Assembly (NCBI GenBank): GCA_937894565.1
Contig: CALBHK010000137.1
Span: forward strand, 1 to 28,038
Length of the DNA: 28,038 nucleotides
Source: an uncultured Chlamydiae bacterium
GTDB lineage: Bacteria; Chlamydiota; Chlamydiia; Chlamydiales; CALBHK01
Direction of reading: 5' to 3'
Shown here in pieces: positions 7,376 to 15,315 of the stretch (position 1 is the stretch's first letter; the number at the start of each line of letters is the position of its first letter). The translations under genes were made by a program, and so were the position numbers. Under the pieces are notes generated by a model, which was given only the letters and a program-made list of their open reading frames with translations, had not been told where the DNA came from and searched no databases.

Positions 7376-7708
7376 ATGACTAAAGCAACTGCTAAAAGTA
7401 AATTTGTGCGTGTTAGACCGCGCAAGGCAAGATTGGCCGCCGATCTCATCAGAGGCCTAACTGTCGATGATGCTGCACAACAATTGCGCTATTCTCAACT
7501 GAAAGCAGGAAAGTTAATCCTGAAGACGCTTGAAAGTGCAATTGCCAATGCAGAATCACAGCATGACGCTCGGCGTGAAGATCTTATCGTTACCGAAGTG
7601 CGTATCGATAATGGTCCTTCATTTAAACGCTCAAAGCCAAAAAATAAAGGTGGCTCGCATCCAATTGTGAAGCGAACAAGCCACATCACTATTAGCGTAG
7701 AGGAATAA
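7376..7708 (+). CDS. rplV: Ribosomal protein L22
   Basis: Tunnel-wall protein with a long beta-hairpin. The 110-aa sequence starts with KFVRVRPRKARLAADLIRG. It contains the hairpin tip region near GPSFKRSKPKNKGG and ends with RTSHITISVEE, all typical of L22. ATG 7376 lies 5 nt after the rpsS stop, so it is probably coupled to rpsS. Confidence 0.95.
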   Translation: MTKATAKSKFVRVRPRKARLAADLIRGLTVDDAAQQLRYSQLKAGKLILKTLESAIANAESQHDARREDLIVTEVRIDNGPSFKRSKPKNKGGSHPIVKRTSHITISVEE

Positions 7709-7717
7709 GGAGAGCTC

Positions 7718-8362
7718 ATGGGACAAAAGACTAATCCGACAGGATTTCGCCTCATCCGTACGAAACGCTGGAGTTCAAAGTACTTCGCGAATAAAAATGA
7801 TTACGGTAATTATGTAAAAGAAGATAAAGACATTCGCGATTTTATCAACGATCTGCCAATTAAAAATGGACTCTCTTGTATTCGCATCGAGAGAATGAGT
7901 GGGAAAATCAAAGTTATTATCGTCACAGCACGCCCAGGTCAAGTGATTGGCAAAAAGGGAACCGAGGCTGACAAACTGAAAAAAGATCTTACTAATCTGA
8001 CTAAGAAAGAAGTATGGGTGGAAGTGGAAGAGGTAAAACGTCCGGAAACGGATGCTCGCATTACCGCTGTTGCTATTGCAGGTCAGTTAGAACGTCGTAT
8101 TTCTTTCCGTAGGGCTATGAAAAAAGCCATGCAAGATGCACGATCAGCTGGTGCTTTAGGAATAAAAGTTCAGTGTTCAGGCCGTTTGGGAGGTGCTGAT
8201 ATCGCTCGTACAGAATGGTATAAAGAGGGGAGTGTACCTTTACATACAATAAGAGCAGATATCGATTATTCAACAGCTAGAGCTGAAACTACTTATGGAA
8301 CAATCGGCGTGAAAGTCTGGATTTATAAGAATGAAAATAACCTTGCGAGAGAGGAGAAGTAG
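7718..8362 (+). CDS. rpsC: Ribosomal protein S3
   Basis: mRNA-entry-channel protein of the small-subunit head. The 214-aa sequence has the N-terminal MGQKTNPTGFRL motif and a KH domain with VIIVTARPGQVIGKKGTEAD (about 68-87). The S3 C-terminal domain follows, with RISFRRAMKKAMQDA and GRLGGADIARTEWY. ATG 7718 follows AAGGAG with good spacing. Length and motifs are normal. Confidence 0.96.
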   Translation: MGQKTNPTGFRLIRTKRWSSKYFANKNDYGNYVKEDKDIRDFINDLPIKNGLSCIRIERMSGKIKVIIVTARPGQVIGKKGTEADKLKKDLTNLTKKEVWVEVEEVKRPETDARITAVAIAGQLERRISFRRAMKKAMQDARSAGALGIKVQCSGRLGGADIARTEWYKEGSVPLHTIRADIDYSTARAETTYGTIGVKVWIYKNENNLAREEK

Positions 8363-8367
8363 CCACC

Positions 8368-8784
8368 ATGTTGCAGCCAAAACGCACCAAACATCGTAAA
8401 AAGCAAAAAGGTCAGTTTGCAGGCTTGAGTAAAGGAGGCAATTTTGTCGAATTCGGCGAATTTGGTATCCAGTCACTCATGCGTGGATGGGTCACTGCAA
8501 GACAGCTAGAAGCAGCGCGGGTTTCCATCAACCGTTATCTTGGCCGTAAGGGAAAGGTCTGGATTAAAGTATTCCCTGACAAGCCAGTTACAAGTAAGCC
8601 TTTAGAGGTCCGTATGGGTAAAGGTAAGGGAAACGTTGACGAGTGGGTCTGTGTGATTCGTCCAGGAAGAATACTCTTCGAGTTGGCTAACGTGACAAAA
8701 GATGAAGCACAAAATGCTTTAAGACGTGCAGCCGCAAAATTAGGAATTAAAACACGGTTCGTTGAACGAACTGAACAGGTGTAA
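8368..8784 (+). CDS. rplP: Ribosomal protein L16
   Basis: Binds 23S rRNA near the A site and helps form the tRNA-binding surface. The 138-aa chain opens MLQPKRTKHRKKQKGQ. It contains the signature PLEVRMGKGKGNVDEWVCVI (about 87-106) and GRILFEL, followed by the helix rich in Ala and Lys. ATG 8368 lies 5 nt after rpsC. Confidence 0.96.
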   Translation: MLQPKRTKHRKKQKGQFAGLSKGGNFVEFGEFGIQSLMRGWVTARQLEAARVSINRYLGRKGKVWIKVFPDKPVTSKPLEVRMGKGKGNVDEWVCVIRPGRILFELANVTKDEAQNALRRAAAKLGIKTRFVERTEQV

Positions 8785-8791
8785 GGGGATT

Positions 8792-8995
8792 ATGAAAAAG
8801 ACCAAAGAATTACGCGACCTGTCCATAAATGAGTTAGAAGCCGCTTTAGTTGCACAGCGTAAAGAGCTTTACAACTTAAGCCAAAAAAACAGTTTAAGCA
8901 AAGAACGCCAGATTCATCGGGTCGGTGCAGCAAGAAAAGACATTGCTCGTACTTTAACGATCCTTAAAGAAGCAGAACTTGCTAATAAAAGCTAA
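8792..8995 (+). CDS. rpmC: Ribosomal protein L29
   Basis: Small two-helix protein near the tunnel exit, next to L23. The start ATG 8792 follows AGGGG at 8784-8788 and gives 67 aa, the usual size. An in-frame TTG at 8762 would overlap rplP and extend the protein by 10 residues with no family support. The family pattern LRDLSINELEAALVAQRKELYN is visible near the start, followed by the central RHRVGAARKDIAR-like segment (IHRVGAARKDIAR). Confidence 0.93.
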   Translation: MKKTKELRDLSINELEAALVAQRKELYNLSQKNSLSKERQIHRVGAARKDIARTLTILKEAELANKS

Positions 8996-9008
8996 ATAGA
9001 GGACGGGT

Positions 9009-9284
9009 ATGACGATAAAAGAAGATAATTCAAAAGATGTTCAAGAGGTAAGAAAGAGCCGCAGAACTAAAACTGGCACTGTTATCTCTAACAAAATGAA
9101 TAAAACAGTTGTAGTGAAAGTAGAAGTTAAAATGCAGCACCCTCTTTATAATAAAGTTGTGAAGCGTTCTAAAAAGTATTATGCACACAACGAAGAAAAA
9201 GAGTTGAAAGAAGGCGATAGCGTCACAATTATGGAGTGTCGTCCTATTTCAAAATTAAAGCGCTGGACGGTTGTAAGCAATTAA
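9009..9284 (+). CDS. rpsQ: Ribosomal protein S17
   Basis: Early-assembly 16S rRNA binding protein with an OB fold. The core GTVISNKMNKTVVVKVEVK (about 23-41) and the block HPLYNKVVKRSKKYYAHNE are diagnostic. A charged N-terminal extension of about 15 residues precedes the core, so 91 aa is slightly longer than the typical 80-85. It sits between rpmC and rplN, as expected. Confidence 0.95.
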   Translation: MTIKEDNSKDVQEVRKSRRTKTGTVISNKMNKTVVVKVEVKMQHPLYNKVVKRSKKYYAHNEEKELKEGDSVTIMECRPISKLKRWTVVSN

Positions 9285-9311
9285 AGTTAAATCAAACATG
9301 GAAATTAAGCT

Positions 9312-9680
9312 ATGATTCAACAAGAGACTGAATTAGATGTCGCCGATAACACAGGCGCAAAACGAGTGAAGTGTTTTAAAGTCCTTGGGGGTTCCAAGAG
9401 ACGTTACGCTCAAGTGGGCGATATTATCGTCTGCTCTGTTAAGGAATCTGCGCCAGATGGATCTGTTAAAAAGGGTGAAGTAGTTAGAGTTGTGATTGTG
9501 CGTCAACGCAAATCGATCAGACGTGCTGACGGTTCAGAAATTCGTTTTGACACAAACGCTGGGGTTGTTATTGATGAAAAAGGAAATCCAAAAGGCACGC
9601 GTATTTTTGGACCAGTAGCCAGAGAGCTGAGAGAAAAAGGTTTTACAAAAATCTGTTCACTAGCCCCTGAGGTTGTGTAA
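9312..9680 (+). CDS. rplN: Ribosomal protein L14
   Basis: Subunit-interface protein. The 122-aa sequence begins MIQQETELDVADNTGAKRV and contains GEVVRVVIVRQRKSIRRADG, both L14 hallmarks. The length equals the common bacterial length. The ribosome site is weak (GGAA about 10 nt upstream), suggesting coupling to the preceding gene 27 nt away. Confidence 0.96.
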   Translation: MIQQETELDVADNTGAKRVKCFKVLGGSKRRYAQVGDIIVCSVKESAPDGSVKKGEVVRVVIVRQRKSIRRADGSEIRFDTNAGVVIDEKGNPKGTRIFGPVARELREKGFTKICSLAPEVV

Positions 9681-9706
9681 AAGTAGTTAAAGAGCAAGGA
9701 TCAATC

Positions 9707-10081
9707 ATGAAGACATTAGACTTGAAAGATGAACTAAGAACGAAAAATAGTTCCAAAAAGATTCGAAAAGGCGATACAGTTATTGTCATTGCCGGTAACT
9801 GCAAAGGGCAACAGGGAAAGATCCTTGCTGTAGATTTGGATATGGTACTTGTTGAGGGGATTAACATGTGCAAACGCCATGTGAAACCCAGTCAACAAAG
9901 GCCAAAGGGCGGCATTGATACATTTGAAAAGCCGATACACGTTTCCAACGTCAAACTGCTTGTCAACGGCGAACCTGTTAAATTAAAAAGCAGAGTCAAT
10001 GCCAATGGAGAGCGAGTTTATGTAGCTAAATCGAAGAATAGCGAGACAGTGTATAGGTCCGTTAAAAATAACGCATCTTAA
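9707..10081 (+). CDS. rplX: Ribosomal protein L24
   Basis: Assembly initiator of the large subunit. The KOW motif is visible as RKGDTVIVIAGNCKGQQGKI (about 21-40), followed by GINMCKRHVKPSQQRPKGGI, the L24 loop. The 124 aa are longer than the usual 100-105 because of an N-terminal charged extension and a C-terminal tail. ATG 9707 is the only start that keeps the KOW region whole with conserved spacing. Confidence 0.94.
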   Translation: MKTLDLKDELRTKNSSKKIRKGDTVIVIAGNCKGQQGKILAVDLDMVLVEGINMCKRHVKPSQQRPKGGIDTFEKPIHVSNVKLLVNGEPVKLKSRVNANGERVYVAKSKNSETVYRSVKNNAS

Positions 10082-10086
10082 AAAAA

Positions 10087-10115
10087 GAAAGAGTGTAAAA
10101 CGAAAGAGTGTAAAA
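10087..10115 (+). repeat. Tandem duplication in the rplX-rplE spacer
   Basis: GAAAGAGTGTAAAA occurs at 10087-10100 and 10102-10115, a 15-bp tandem repeat ending directly before the rplE ATG at 10117. Each copy holds a weak purine-rich ribosome-site-like core (GAAAGAG). Confidence 0.7.
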
Positions 10116-10116
10116 A

Positions 10117-10671
10117 ATGTCTAGACTAAAAGAAGCATATAAAAGTAAGATAAAAGGGGAACTTAAATCTAAATTTGAGTATCCAAATCCAATGATGATT
10201 CCAAAATTGGTGAAAATTGTCATCAATATGGGATGTGCTGAAGCAGCAAAAGATAAAAATGTTCTCGCAGACTGTGTTAAAGAGATGGCTCTACTTTCCG
10301 GTCAACACCCTATAGTGTGTAAAGCGCGTAAGTCCATTTCTAACTTTAAGTTAAGAGAAGGCACTCCAATTGGAGTTAAAGTGACTTTACGTGCAGAGAA
10401 AATGTGGGACTTCTTAGAAAGATTGCTCCACTGGTATATGCCGCGTATTCGCGACTTTAGAGGGTTTAACGCAAAAGGAGATAGCCGCGGTGCTTACACT
10501 TTAGGAATTACCGATCAGCAAATTTTTGCTGAACTTCCTCTAGATGAAGTCAAGCGTGTTCAGGGAATGAATATTACTTTTGTGACCACTGCAAAAAATG
10601 ATGAAGAAACAATTGAACTACTACGCCTGCTGGGAATTCCATTTAAAGGAATGACTGTGGTGGTTAACTAA
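10117..10671 (+). CDS. rplE: Ribosomal protein L5
   Basis: Central-protuberance protein that binds 5S rRNA and contacts S13. The 184-aa sequence shows MMIPKLVKIVINMG (about 26-39), CKARKSISNFKLREGTPIG, and the C-terminal GAYTLGITDQQIFAEL with the LLRLLGIPF end, all typical. The upstream spacer is 35 nt and carries a tandem duplication. Confidence 0.96.
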   Translation: MSRLKEAYKSKIKGELKSKFEYPNPMMIPKLVKIVINMGCAEAAKDKNVLADCVKEMALLSGQHPIVCKARKSISNFKLREGTPIGVKVTLRAEKMWDFLERLLHWYMPRIRDFRGFNAKGDSRGAYTLGITDQQIFAELPLDEVKRVQGMNITFVTTAKNDEETIELLRLLGIPFKGMTVVVN

Positions 10672-10686
10672 TTAAAGAGGAAAACA

Positions 10687-11085
10687 ATGACAATAAGTGA
10701 TCCAATCGCAGATCTTCTGACAAGAATTCGCAATGCCCTTAAGGCAGAGCACCGATTCACTGAAGTCCGCTGGAGTAAAATGAAGCAGTCTATTTGTGAA
10801 ATTCTAAAATCAGAAGGACTTATTTTTAGATATGAAGTCAAAGAAGTAGAAAACCAAAAGGTTTTGGTAATTTATCTTAAATATGATGCTGATCGCCATC
10901 CGGTTATCAATGGACTCCGCAGACTTTCCAAACCAGGCCGAAGAGTATACATGGGATATGAAGAGCTGCGTCCATTTTTTGGTAGACTGGGAGTGACTAT
11001 CCTTTCAACGCCTAAAGGCGTTATGACAGGATCAAATGCGAAAAAAAATCAGGTAGGCGGAGAAGCTCTCTGTCAAGTTTGGTAA
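10687..11085 (+). CDS. rpsH: Ribosomal protein S8
   Basis: Central-domain 16S rRNA binder; in E. coli it represses the spc operon. The 132-aa chain starts MTISDPIADLLTRIRNALKA and ends with STPKGVMTGSNAKKNQVGGE, the S8 signature. ATG 10687 follows AAGAGG. Whether S8 feedback acts here cannot be seen. Confidence 0.96.
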   Translation: MTISDPIADLLTRIRNALKAEHRFTEVRWSKMKQSICEILKSEGLIFRYEVKEVENQKVLVIYLKYDADRHPVINGLRRLSKPGRRVYMGYEELRPFFGRLGVTILSTPKGVMTGSNAKKNQVGGEALCQVW

Positions 11086-11104
11086 GAAAGGGGAACTAGA
11101 AAAT

Positions 11105-11644
11105 ATGTCTAGAAAGGGAAAACAACCAGTCGTATTGCCCAAAGGCGTTGAGGCAAAATTGGATGGAAATAAAATTACAATTAAAGGTCCTAAAGGGACT
11201 CTCTCATTAGATTTTAATGATGCAGTTGAAGTACATGTCGAGCCACATGCCGTTGTTGTAAAATTAAAAGAAGGTAATGTTAAAAATAATCAATACCATG
11301 GCCTCTACCGCACTTTAATCGATAATATTGTAATGGGTGTTAGTAAAGGTTTTGAGAAAATTCTTGAAATGGTAGGGGTAGGATACCGTGCTACCACAAA
11401 GGGAGCTATTCTCGATTTAAGCATTGGCTTTTCTCATCCGACAGAACTTCCGATTCCTAAAGGTCTTTCTGTTGTTGTTGAAAAAAATACAACTATTGTT
11501 GTCTCTGGCATTGATAAGCAAGCTGTAGGACAATTTGCCGCCGAAATACGTAGCATGCGCCCTCCAGAGCCTTATCAGGGTAAGGGGATTCGTTATAAAG
11601 GTGAGTATATCAGACGTAAAGCGGGTAAAGCATCTAGCAAATAA
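11105..11644 (+). CDS. rplF: Ribosomal protein L6
   Basis: Stalk-base protein built of two alpha/beta repeats. The 179-aa sequence opens with MSRKGKQPVVLPKGVEAKLD. It contains LEMVGVGYRATTKGAILDLS (about 90-109) and the C-terminal signature PEPYQGKGIRYKGEYIRRKAGKA. Length and order are normal. Confidence 0.96.
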   Translation: MSRKGKQPVVLPKGVEAKLDGNKITIKGPKGTLSLDFNDAVEVHVEPHAVVVKLKEGNVKNNQYHGLYRTLIDNIVMGVSKGFEKILEMVGVGYRATTKGAILDLSIGFSHPTELPIPKGLSVVVEKNTTIVVSGIDKQAVGQFAAEIRSMRPPEPYQGKGIRYKGEYIRRKAGKASSK

Positions 11645-11672
11645 AAGATAAACCTAAACTAAGGTAATTGGC

Positions 11673-12041
11673 ATGATTAAGGAACAGACACGTACACCCA
11701 TTCTTAAGAAGAAAAGAGCAATGCGGGTGCGTAAACATTTACGAGGAACAGCACTTAAACCAAGATTATGTGTTGTTAAAACAAATAAGCACATTCACGT
11801 TCAGATTATTGATGATGAAGCTGGACGTACTCTAGCGAGTGCTTCTACTCATGATGCACAGATGCGCGATCAAAATCTGGGTAAAAAAAATAAAGAATCT
11901 GCAAAAAAATTAGGTGAAGTCATTGGAGCAAAGGCTAAAGATCAAAAAATTGAGCGAGTGATTTTTGATCGTGGTTCTCATAAATACCATGGCATTCTTC
12001 AAATTCTTGCTGATGCAGCAAGAGAATACGTGACAATTTAA
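11673..12041 (+). CDS. rplR: Ribosomal protein L18
   Basis: 5S rRNA binding protein of the central protuberance. The 122-aa chain has a basic N-terminal tail, RLCVVKTNKHIHVQIIDD (about 50-67) and the C-terminal FDRGSHKYHGILQILADAAR block. The gap to rpsE is 40 nt and contains a duplicated ribosome-site segment. Confidence 0.95.
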   Translation: MIKEQTRTPILKKKRAMRVRKHLRGTALKPRLCVVKTNKHIHVQIIDDEAGRTLASASTHDAQMRDQNLGKKNKESAKKLGEVIGAKAKDQKIERVIFDRGSHKYHGILQILADAAREYVTI

Positions 12042-12045
12042 GCTT

Positions 12046-12074
12046 GGAGTAAAAGGGATAACTGGGAGTAAAAG
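12046..12074 (+). repeat. Duplicated ribosome-site segment before rpsE
   Basis: GGAGTAAAAG occurs at 12046-12055 and again at 12065-12074, offset 19 bp, in the rplR-rpsE spacer. Each copy holds a good ribosome-site core (GGAG); only the second lies near the rpsE ATG at 12082. Confidence 0.7.
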
Positions 12075-12081
12075 AAATAAA

Positions 12082-12561
12082 ATGGCTAAACATGAAACTA
12101 AAGAAGAGTTCGAAGAAAAGGTACTTCACGTCAATCGCTGCTCCAAGGTAGTGACTGGAGGAAGAAAGTTCAGCTTTTCAGCTCTGGTAATCGTGGGTAA
12201 TGGGAAAGGAGAAATTGGATTTGGTTTTGCAAAAGCCAATGAACTGACTGATGCGATAAAAAAAGCAGGCGATAGTGCACGTAAAAATGTTTTTAAAATT
12301 ACAATGGAAGGCACTACAATACCTCATGAAATTTCTTTAAGTTGGGATGGTGCGCATGTCATGTTAAAACCAGCTAAAGAGGGAACTGGTGTTATTGCCG
12401 GTGCTCAGACACGTGCGATTTTAGAATTGGCAGGTGTGCATGATGTCGTAGCTAAATGCCTTGGAGGAAAAAATCCTTTTAATAATTTAAGAGCGACCTT
12501 GGGTGCTTTAAAAAAACTGAAATCTAAAGAACAGATTCAAAAGATGCGAGGCAAAGCATGA
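12082..12561 (+). CDS. rpsE: Ribosomal protein S5
   Basis: Small-subunit protein important for decoding fidelity and the mRNA entry helicase function. The 159-aa sequence shows VVTGGRKFSFSALVIVGNG (about 21-39), GEIGFGFAKANELTDAIKKA, and the C-terminal VHDVVAKCLGGKNPFN. The stop overlaps the rplO start (ATGA). No rpmD (L30) lies between them, as in Chlamydiae. Confidence 0.96.
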   Translation: MAKHETKEEFEEKVLHVNRCSKVVTGGRKFSFSALVIVGNGKGEIGFGFAKANELTDAIKKAGDSARKNVFKITMEGTTIPHEISLSWDGAHVMLKPAKEGTGVIAGAQTRAILELAGVHDVVAKCLGGKNPFNNLRATLGALKKLKSKEQIQKMRGKA

Positions 12562-13013
12562 GCGAAATTTTATCCAATCTAAAAGATGTATCGCGTACAC
12601 GTATAGCGCGTAAAAGAAAGGGACGCGGCTATGGTTCTTGTTTAGGCAAGACATCCGGAAGAGGTGAAAAGGGGCAGGGCTCTCGTAGAGGTGCTAGAAG
12701 ACGTTGGGGTTATGAAGGCGGTCAGGTACGTCTTTATATGAAAATTCCTACAAGAGGATTTTCAAGAGCACCCTTCCAACATCATATAGATACTGTTAAT
12801 CTTTATCAGATTGAAACTGCTTATCAAGCTGGAGAAGTTGTAAACATGGAAACATTGAAGCAACATGGTTTTGCTAGTGGACGCTCTAATGGAATTAAAA
12901 TTTTAGGAGATGGCGATCTTACAAAATCATTAACCTTTGAGGTCCATTCTGTTTCTAACACAGCACGTGAAAAAATTCTTCAGTCTAAGGGTCATCTGAC
13001 AATCATCGATTAA
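12558..13013 (+). CDS. rplO: Ribosomal protein L15
   Basis: Late-assembly large-subunit protein with an extended Gly/Arg-rich N-terminus. GRGYGSCLGKTSGRGEKGQG (about 23-42) and RRWGYEGGQVRLYMKIPTRG are the signatures, and the C-terminal globular domain follows. The 151-aa length is normal. It is translationally coupled to rpsE by a 4-nt overlap and lies 10 nt before secY. Confidence 0.95.
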   Translation: MSEILSNLKDVSRTRIARKRKGRGYGSCLGKTSGRGEKGQGSRRGARRRWGYEGGQVRLYMKIPTRGFSRAPFQHHIDTVNLYQIETAYQAGEVVNMETLKQHGFASGRSNGIKILGDGDLTKSLTFEVHSVSNTAREKILQSKGHLTIID

Positions 13014-13023
13014 GAGGTAAAGC

Positions 13024-14394
13024 ATGTTTGAGAGTCTTCAGCGCATCTGGAATCACCAAGAGTTAAAGCAAAGAATTTTATTTACTTTGCTGATGCTGTT
13101 TATTTGCAGAATTGGCGCTTTCATTCCTGTACCGGGTATTGATAGCGACATTGCAATGAGTTTTTTTAAGAGCGCGACTGGGGGCTCGCAAAATCTATTT
13201 CAAATGGTGAATGCCTTTACAGGGGGCGCTTTTAGTCAAATGACTGTGATTGCTTTGGGTGTTGTTCCTTATATATCTGCATCCATTATTATGCAGCTGC
13301 TTTTAGCTTTGATGCCGGGATTGCAGAGAGAAATTCGCGATAATCAAACCGTTGGCAAGCGTAAATTAACCCGCTATTCCAGGTATTTGACTTTAGCATT
13401 AAGTTTTGTTCAATCGGCAATGTTTGCAAGATATGCTTTAGGCATGAATGCAGCACGTCCTGGTATTATCTCTGGGGCTTTAATTCAGTATCAACTTTTT
13501 GGTTTTCCTCTTCTTTTTTACATTTTGATGATTGTGACTATGACAACAGGAACATTGTTTTTGATGTGGATAGGGGAGCAGATTACAGAAAAAGGGATTG
13601 GGAATGGCATGAGCATGATCATTACTCTGAACATTCTTTCTCAATTGCCTTCTGCTATGGGATTTATCATGCAGCAACTTAATTTGCTTTCACAGGAAGC
13701 CGGTACAATGAATTTTGCAACCATCGGTATCATTCTAGCGATATTTGCCTGTGTCACTATTGGGACGATTCAGGTCATTCAAGGCCAGAGACGTATTCCT
13801 CTACAGCACGCTCGCCGTATCATTGGACGCAAAGAAAGCCAAGGAGGAACCTCCTATTTACCTCTTAAGGTCAATTATGCAGGGGTTATTCCTGTGATTT
13901 TTGCCTCTTCACTGCTTATGTTTCCTGCAACGCTTGGACAATTTATAGGCAGCGGTACATGGCTGGAGTCTATTTCCAACTCTATTTCTCAAGGAGGGCT
14001 CTTTTATTATCCCTTCTATATTGCCCTCATTCTTTTCTTCTCTTACTTTTGGACTGCTATGCAATTTAGACCAGACCAAATTGCCTCTGATATGAAGAAA
14101 AATGGAGCATTTATTCCAGGGATTAGACAAGGGAAGCCTACGCAAGACTATTTGGAAGGTACAATGAATAGACTGACTCTAATTGGAGCGGTATTTTTAG
14201 CCCTCATTGCCATTCTTCCCGATATGATTGGAACACTTTTAAGTATTCCTAGAACAATTAGCTACTTTTTTGGAGGAACAGCTCTTCTTATTTTGGTAGG
14301 GGTTGTTTTAGATACAATGAAGCAAATTGAATCGCACCTGATCTCAAAGCGCTATAGCGGTTTTATGAGAAAAGGAAGAGAGCGTTCAAAATAA
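13024..14394 (+). CDS. secY: Preprotein translocase subunit SecY
   Basis: Channel subunit of the SecYEG translocon in the inner membrane. The 456-aa sequence carries the expected ten membrane helices. The first follows the amphipathic start WNHQELKQRILFTLLMLF. The plug and signature region is PGIDSDIAMSFF...GGAFSQMTVIALGVVPYISASIIMQ. IGEQITEKGIGNGMSMIITLN is the second signature, near 184-204. The cytosolic C4 and C5 loops, where ribosome and SecA bind, are present and Arg-rich. No gene (adk, map, infA or rpmJ) follows before rpsM. Confidence 0.96.
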   Translation: MFESLQRIWNHQELKQRILFTLLMLFICRIGAFIPVPGIDSDIAMSFFKSATGGSQNLFQMVNAFTGGAFSQMTVIALGVVPYISASIIMQLLLALMPGLQREIRDNQTVGKRKLTRYSRYLTLALSFVQSAMFARYALGMNAARPGIISGALIQYQLFGFPLLFYILMIVTMTTGTLFLMWIGEQITEKGIGNGMSMIITLNILSQLPSAMGFIMQQLNLLSQEAGTMNFATIGIILAIFACVTIGTIQVIQGQRRIPLQHARRIIGRKESQGGTSYLPLKVNYAGVIPVIFASSLLMFPATLGQFIGSGTWLESISNSISQGGLFYYPFYIALILFFSYFWTAMQFRPDQIASDMKKNGAFIPGIRQGKPTQDYLEGTMNRLTLIGAVFLALIAILPDMIGTLLSIPRTISYFFGGTALLILVGVVLDTMKQIESHLISKRYSGFMRKGRERSK

Positions 14395-14416
14395 CAAGAA
14401 AATATTAAGTTTTGAC

Positions 14417-14446
14417 CTAGCTAACTAAAAACGTTTTTGCTAGAAT
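14417..14446 (+). promoter_or_regulatory. Possible internal promoter and hairpin between secY and rpsM
   Basis: TG-C-TAGAAT at 14438-14446 is an extended -10 element. TTGACC at 14412-14417 resembles a -35 but sits 23 bp away, too far for a normal pair. CTAGC (14417-14421) pairs with GCTAG (14439-14443), with the palindrome AAAAACGTTTTT between them. The 79-nt gap is the largest inside the cluster after the leader. AGAAGGAG at 14460-14467 is the rpsM ribosome site. Confidence 0.35.
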
Positions 14447-14473
14447 TTATAAAAGATTTAGAAGGAGAACTAA

Positions 14474-14842
14474 ATGCCAAGAGTTATTGGTATCGACATT
14501 CCAGAAAACAAGAGATTGGTGATCAGCCTCACTTATATATTCGGCATCGGTAACTACCGCGCTCAAGAAATTTGTGAAAAACTTGGACTTAATCCGAGTA
14601 TGAGAGCACGCGAACTCACTCAAGATGATATTGCTCGTATCAATACAATGCTTCAAAATGAAATCATTGTAGAAGGTGATCTGCGTCGTCAAATTCAAAA
14701 CAATATTAAACGCTTGGTTGCGATTCATTCCTACCGCGGGTTAAGACACCGATTGGGTCTTCCAGTTCGAGGACAGCGTACAAGAACAAACTCTCGAACA
14801 AGGAAGGGTCGTCGTAAGACCGTTGCAGGGAAGAAAAAATAA
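14474..14842 (+). CDS. rpsM: Ribosomal protein S13
   Basis: Small-subunit head protein forming bridges with L5 and contacting the P-site tRNA. The 122-aa chain opens MPRVIGIDIPENKRLVISLT. It contains the helix-two-turn-helix region and ends in YRGLRHRLGLPVRGQRTRTN with a basic tail, all typical. A strong ribosome site (AGAAGGAG) precedes it. Confidence 0.96.
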   Translation: MPRVIGIDIPENKRLVISLTYIFGIGNYRAQEICEKLGLNPSMRARELTQDDIARINTMLQNEIIVEGDLRRQIQNNIKRLVAIHSYRGLRHRLGLPVRGQRTRTNSRTRKGRRKTVAGKKK

Positions 14843-14871
14843 TAACAACTGAATTATAGGAGAACTTACCG

Positions 14872-15279
14872 TTGGCTAAGCAAACACCACAAACTAAAAA
14901 AGTTGCAAAACCCAGAAAAAAATCGCATCTTGCGGTTAGTCATGGCATTGCTACCATAAGAGCTACGTTTAATAACACAATTGTGACGATTACTAATCCG
15001 GCAGGTAAAGTGATTGCATGGTCCTCTGCGGGTAAAGTGGGTTATAAGGGTTCTAAAAAATCTTCTGCCTATGCGGGAACCGTAGTAGGTCAGGATGCAG
15101 GGAATTTGGCTTTTCAAGAAGGAATGTCAGAAGTAGATGTTAGAATTAAGGGACCCGGTGCCGGCCGTGAATCTGCAGTCCGCGGACTACAAGCAGCTGG
15201 CTTAAACATTTTCACAATTGAAGATGTGACTCCAGTACAGCACAATGGCTGCCGCCCGCCAAAACGTAGACGCGTTTAA
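14872..15279 (+). CDS. rpsK: Ribosomal protein S11
   Basis: Platform protein near the E site and the Shine-Dalgarno helix. The 135-aa sequence shows GIATIRATFNNTIVTITNPA (about 25-44). It ends with GLNIFTIEDVTPVQHNGCRP, the S11 signature with the Asn-Gly site. The start is TTG 14872, preceded by AGGAGA about 8 nt upstream; no in-frame ATG exists before the conserved core. No rpsD follows, unlike in many bacteria. Confidence 0.95.
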   Translation: MAKQTPQTKKVAKPRKKSHLAVSHGIATIRATFNNTIVTITNPAGKVIAWSSAGKVGYKGSKKSSAYAGTVVGQDAGNLAFQEGMSEVDVRIKGPGAGRESAVRGLQAAGLNIFTIEDVTPVQHNGCRPPKRRRV

Positions 15280-15315
15280 ACGTATAAACTTTAAGATTTA
15301 GAATCAGGAGAAGAC

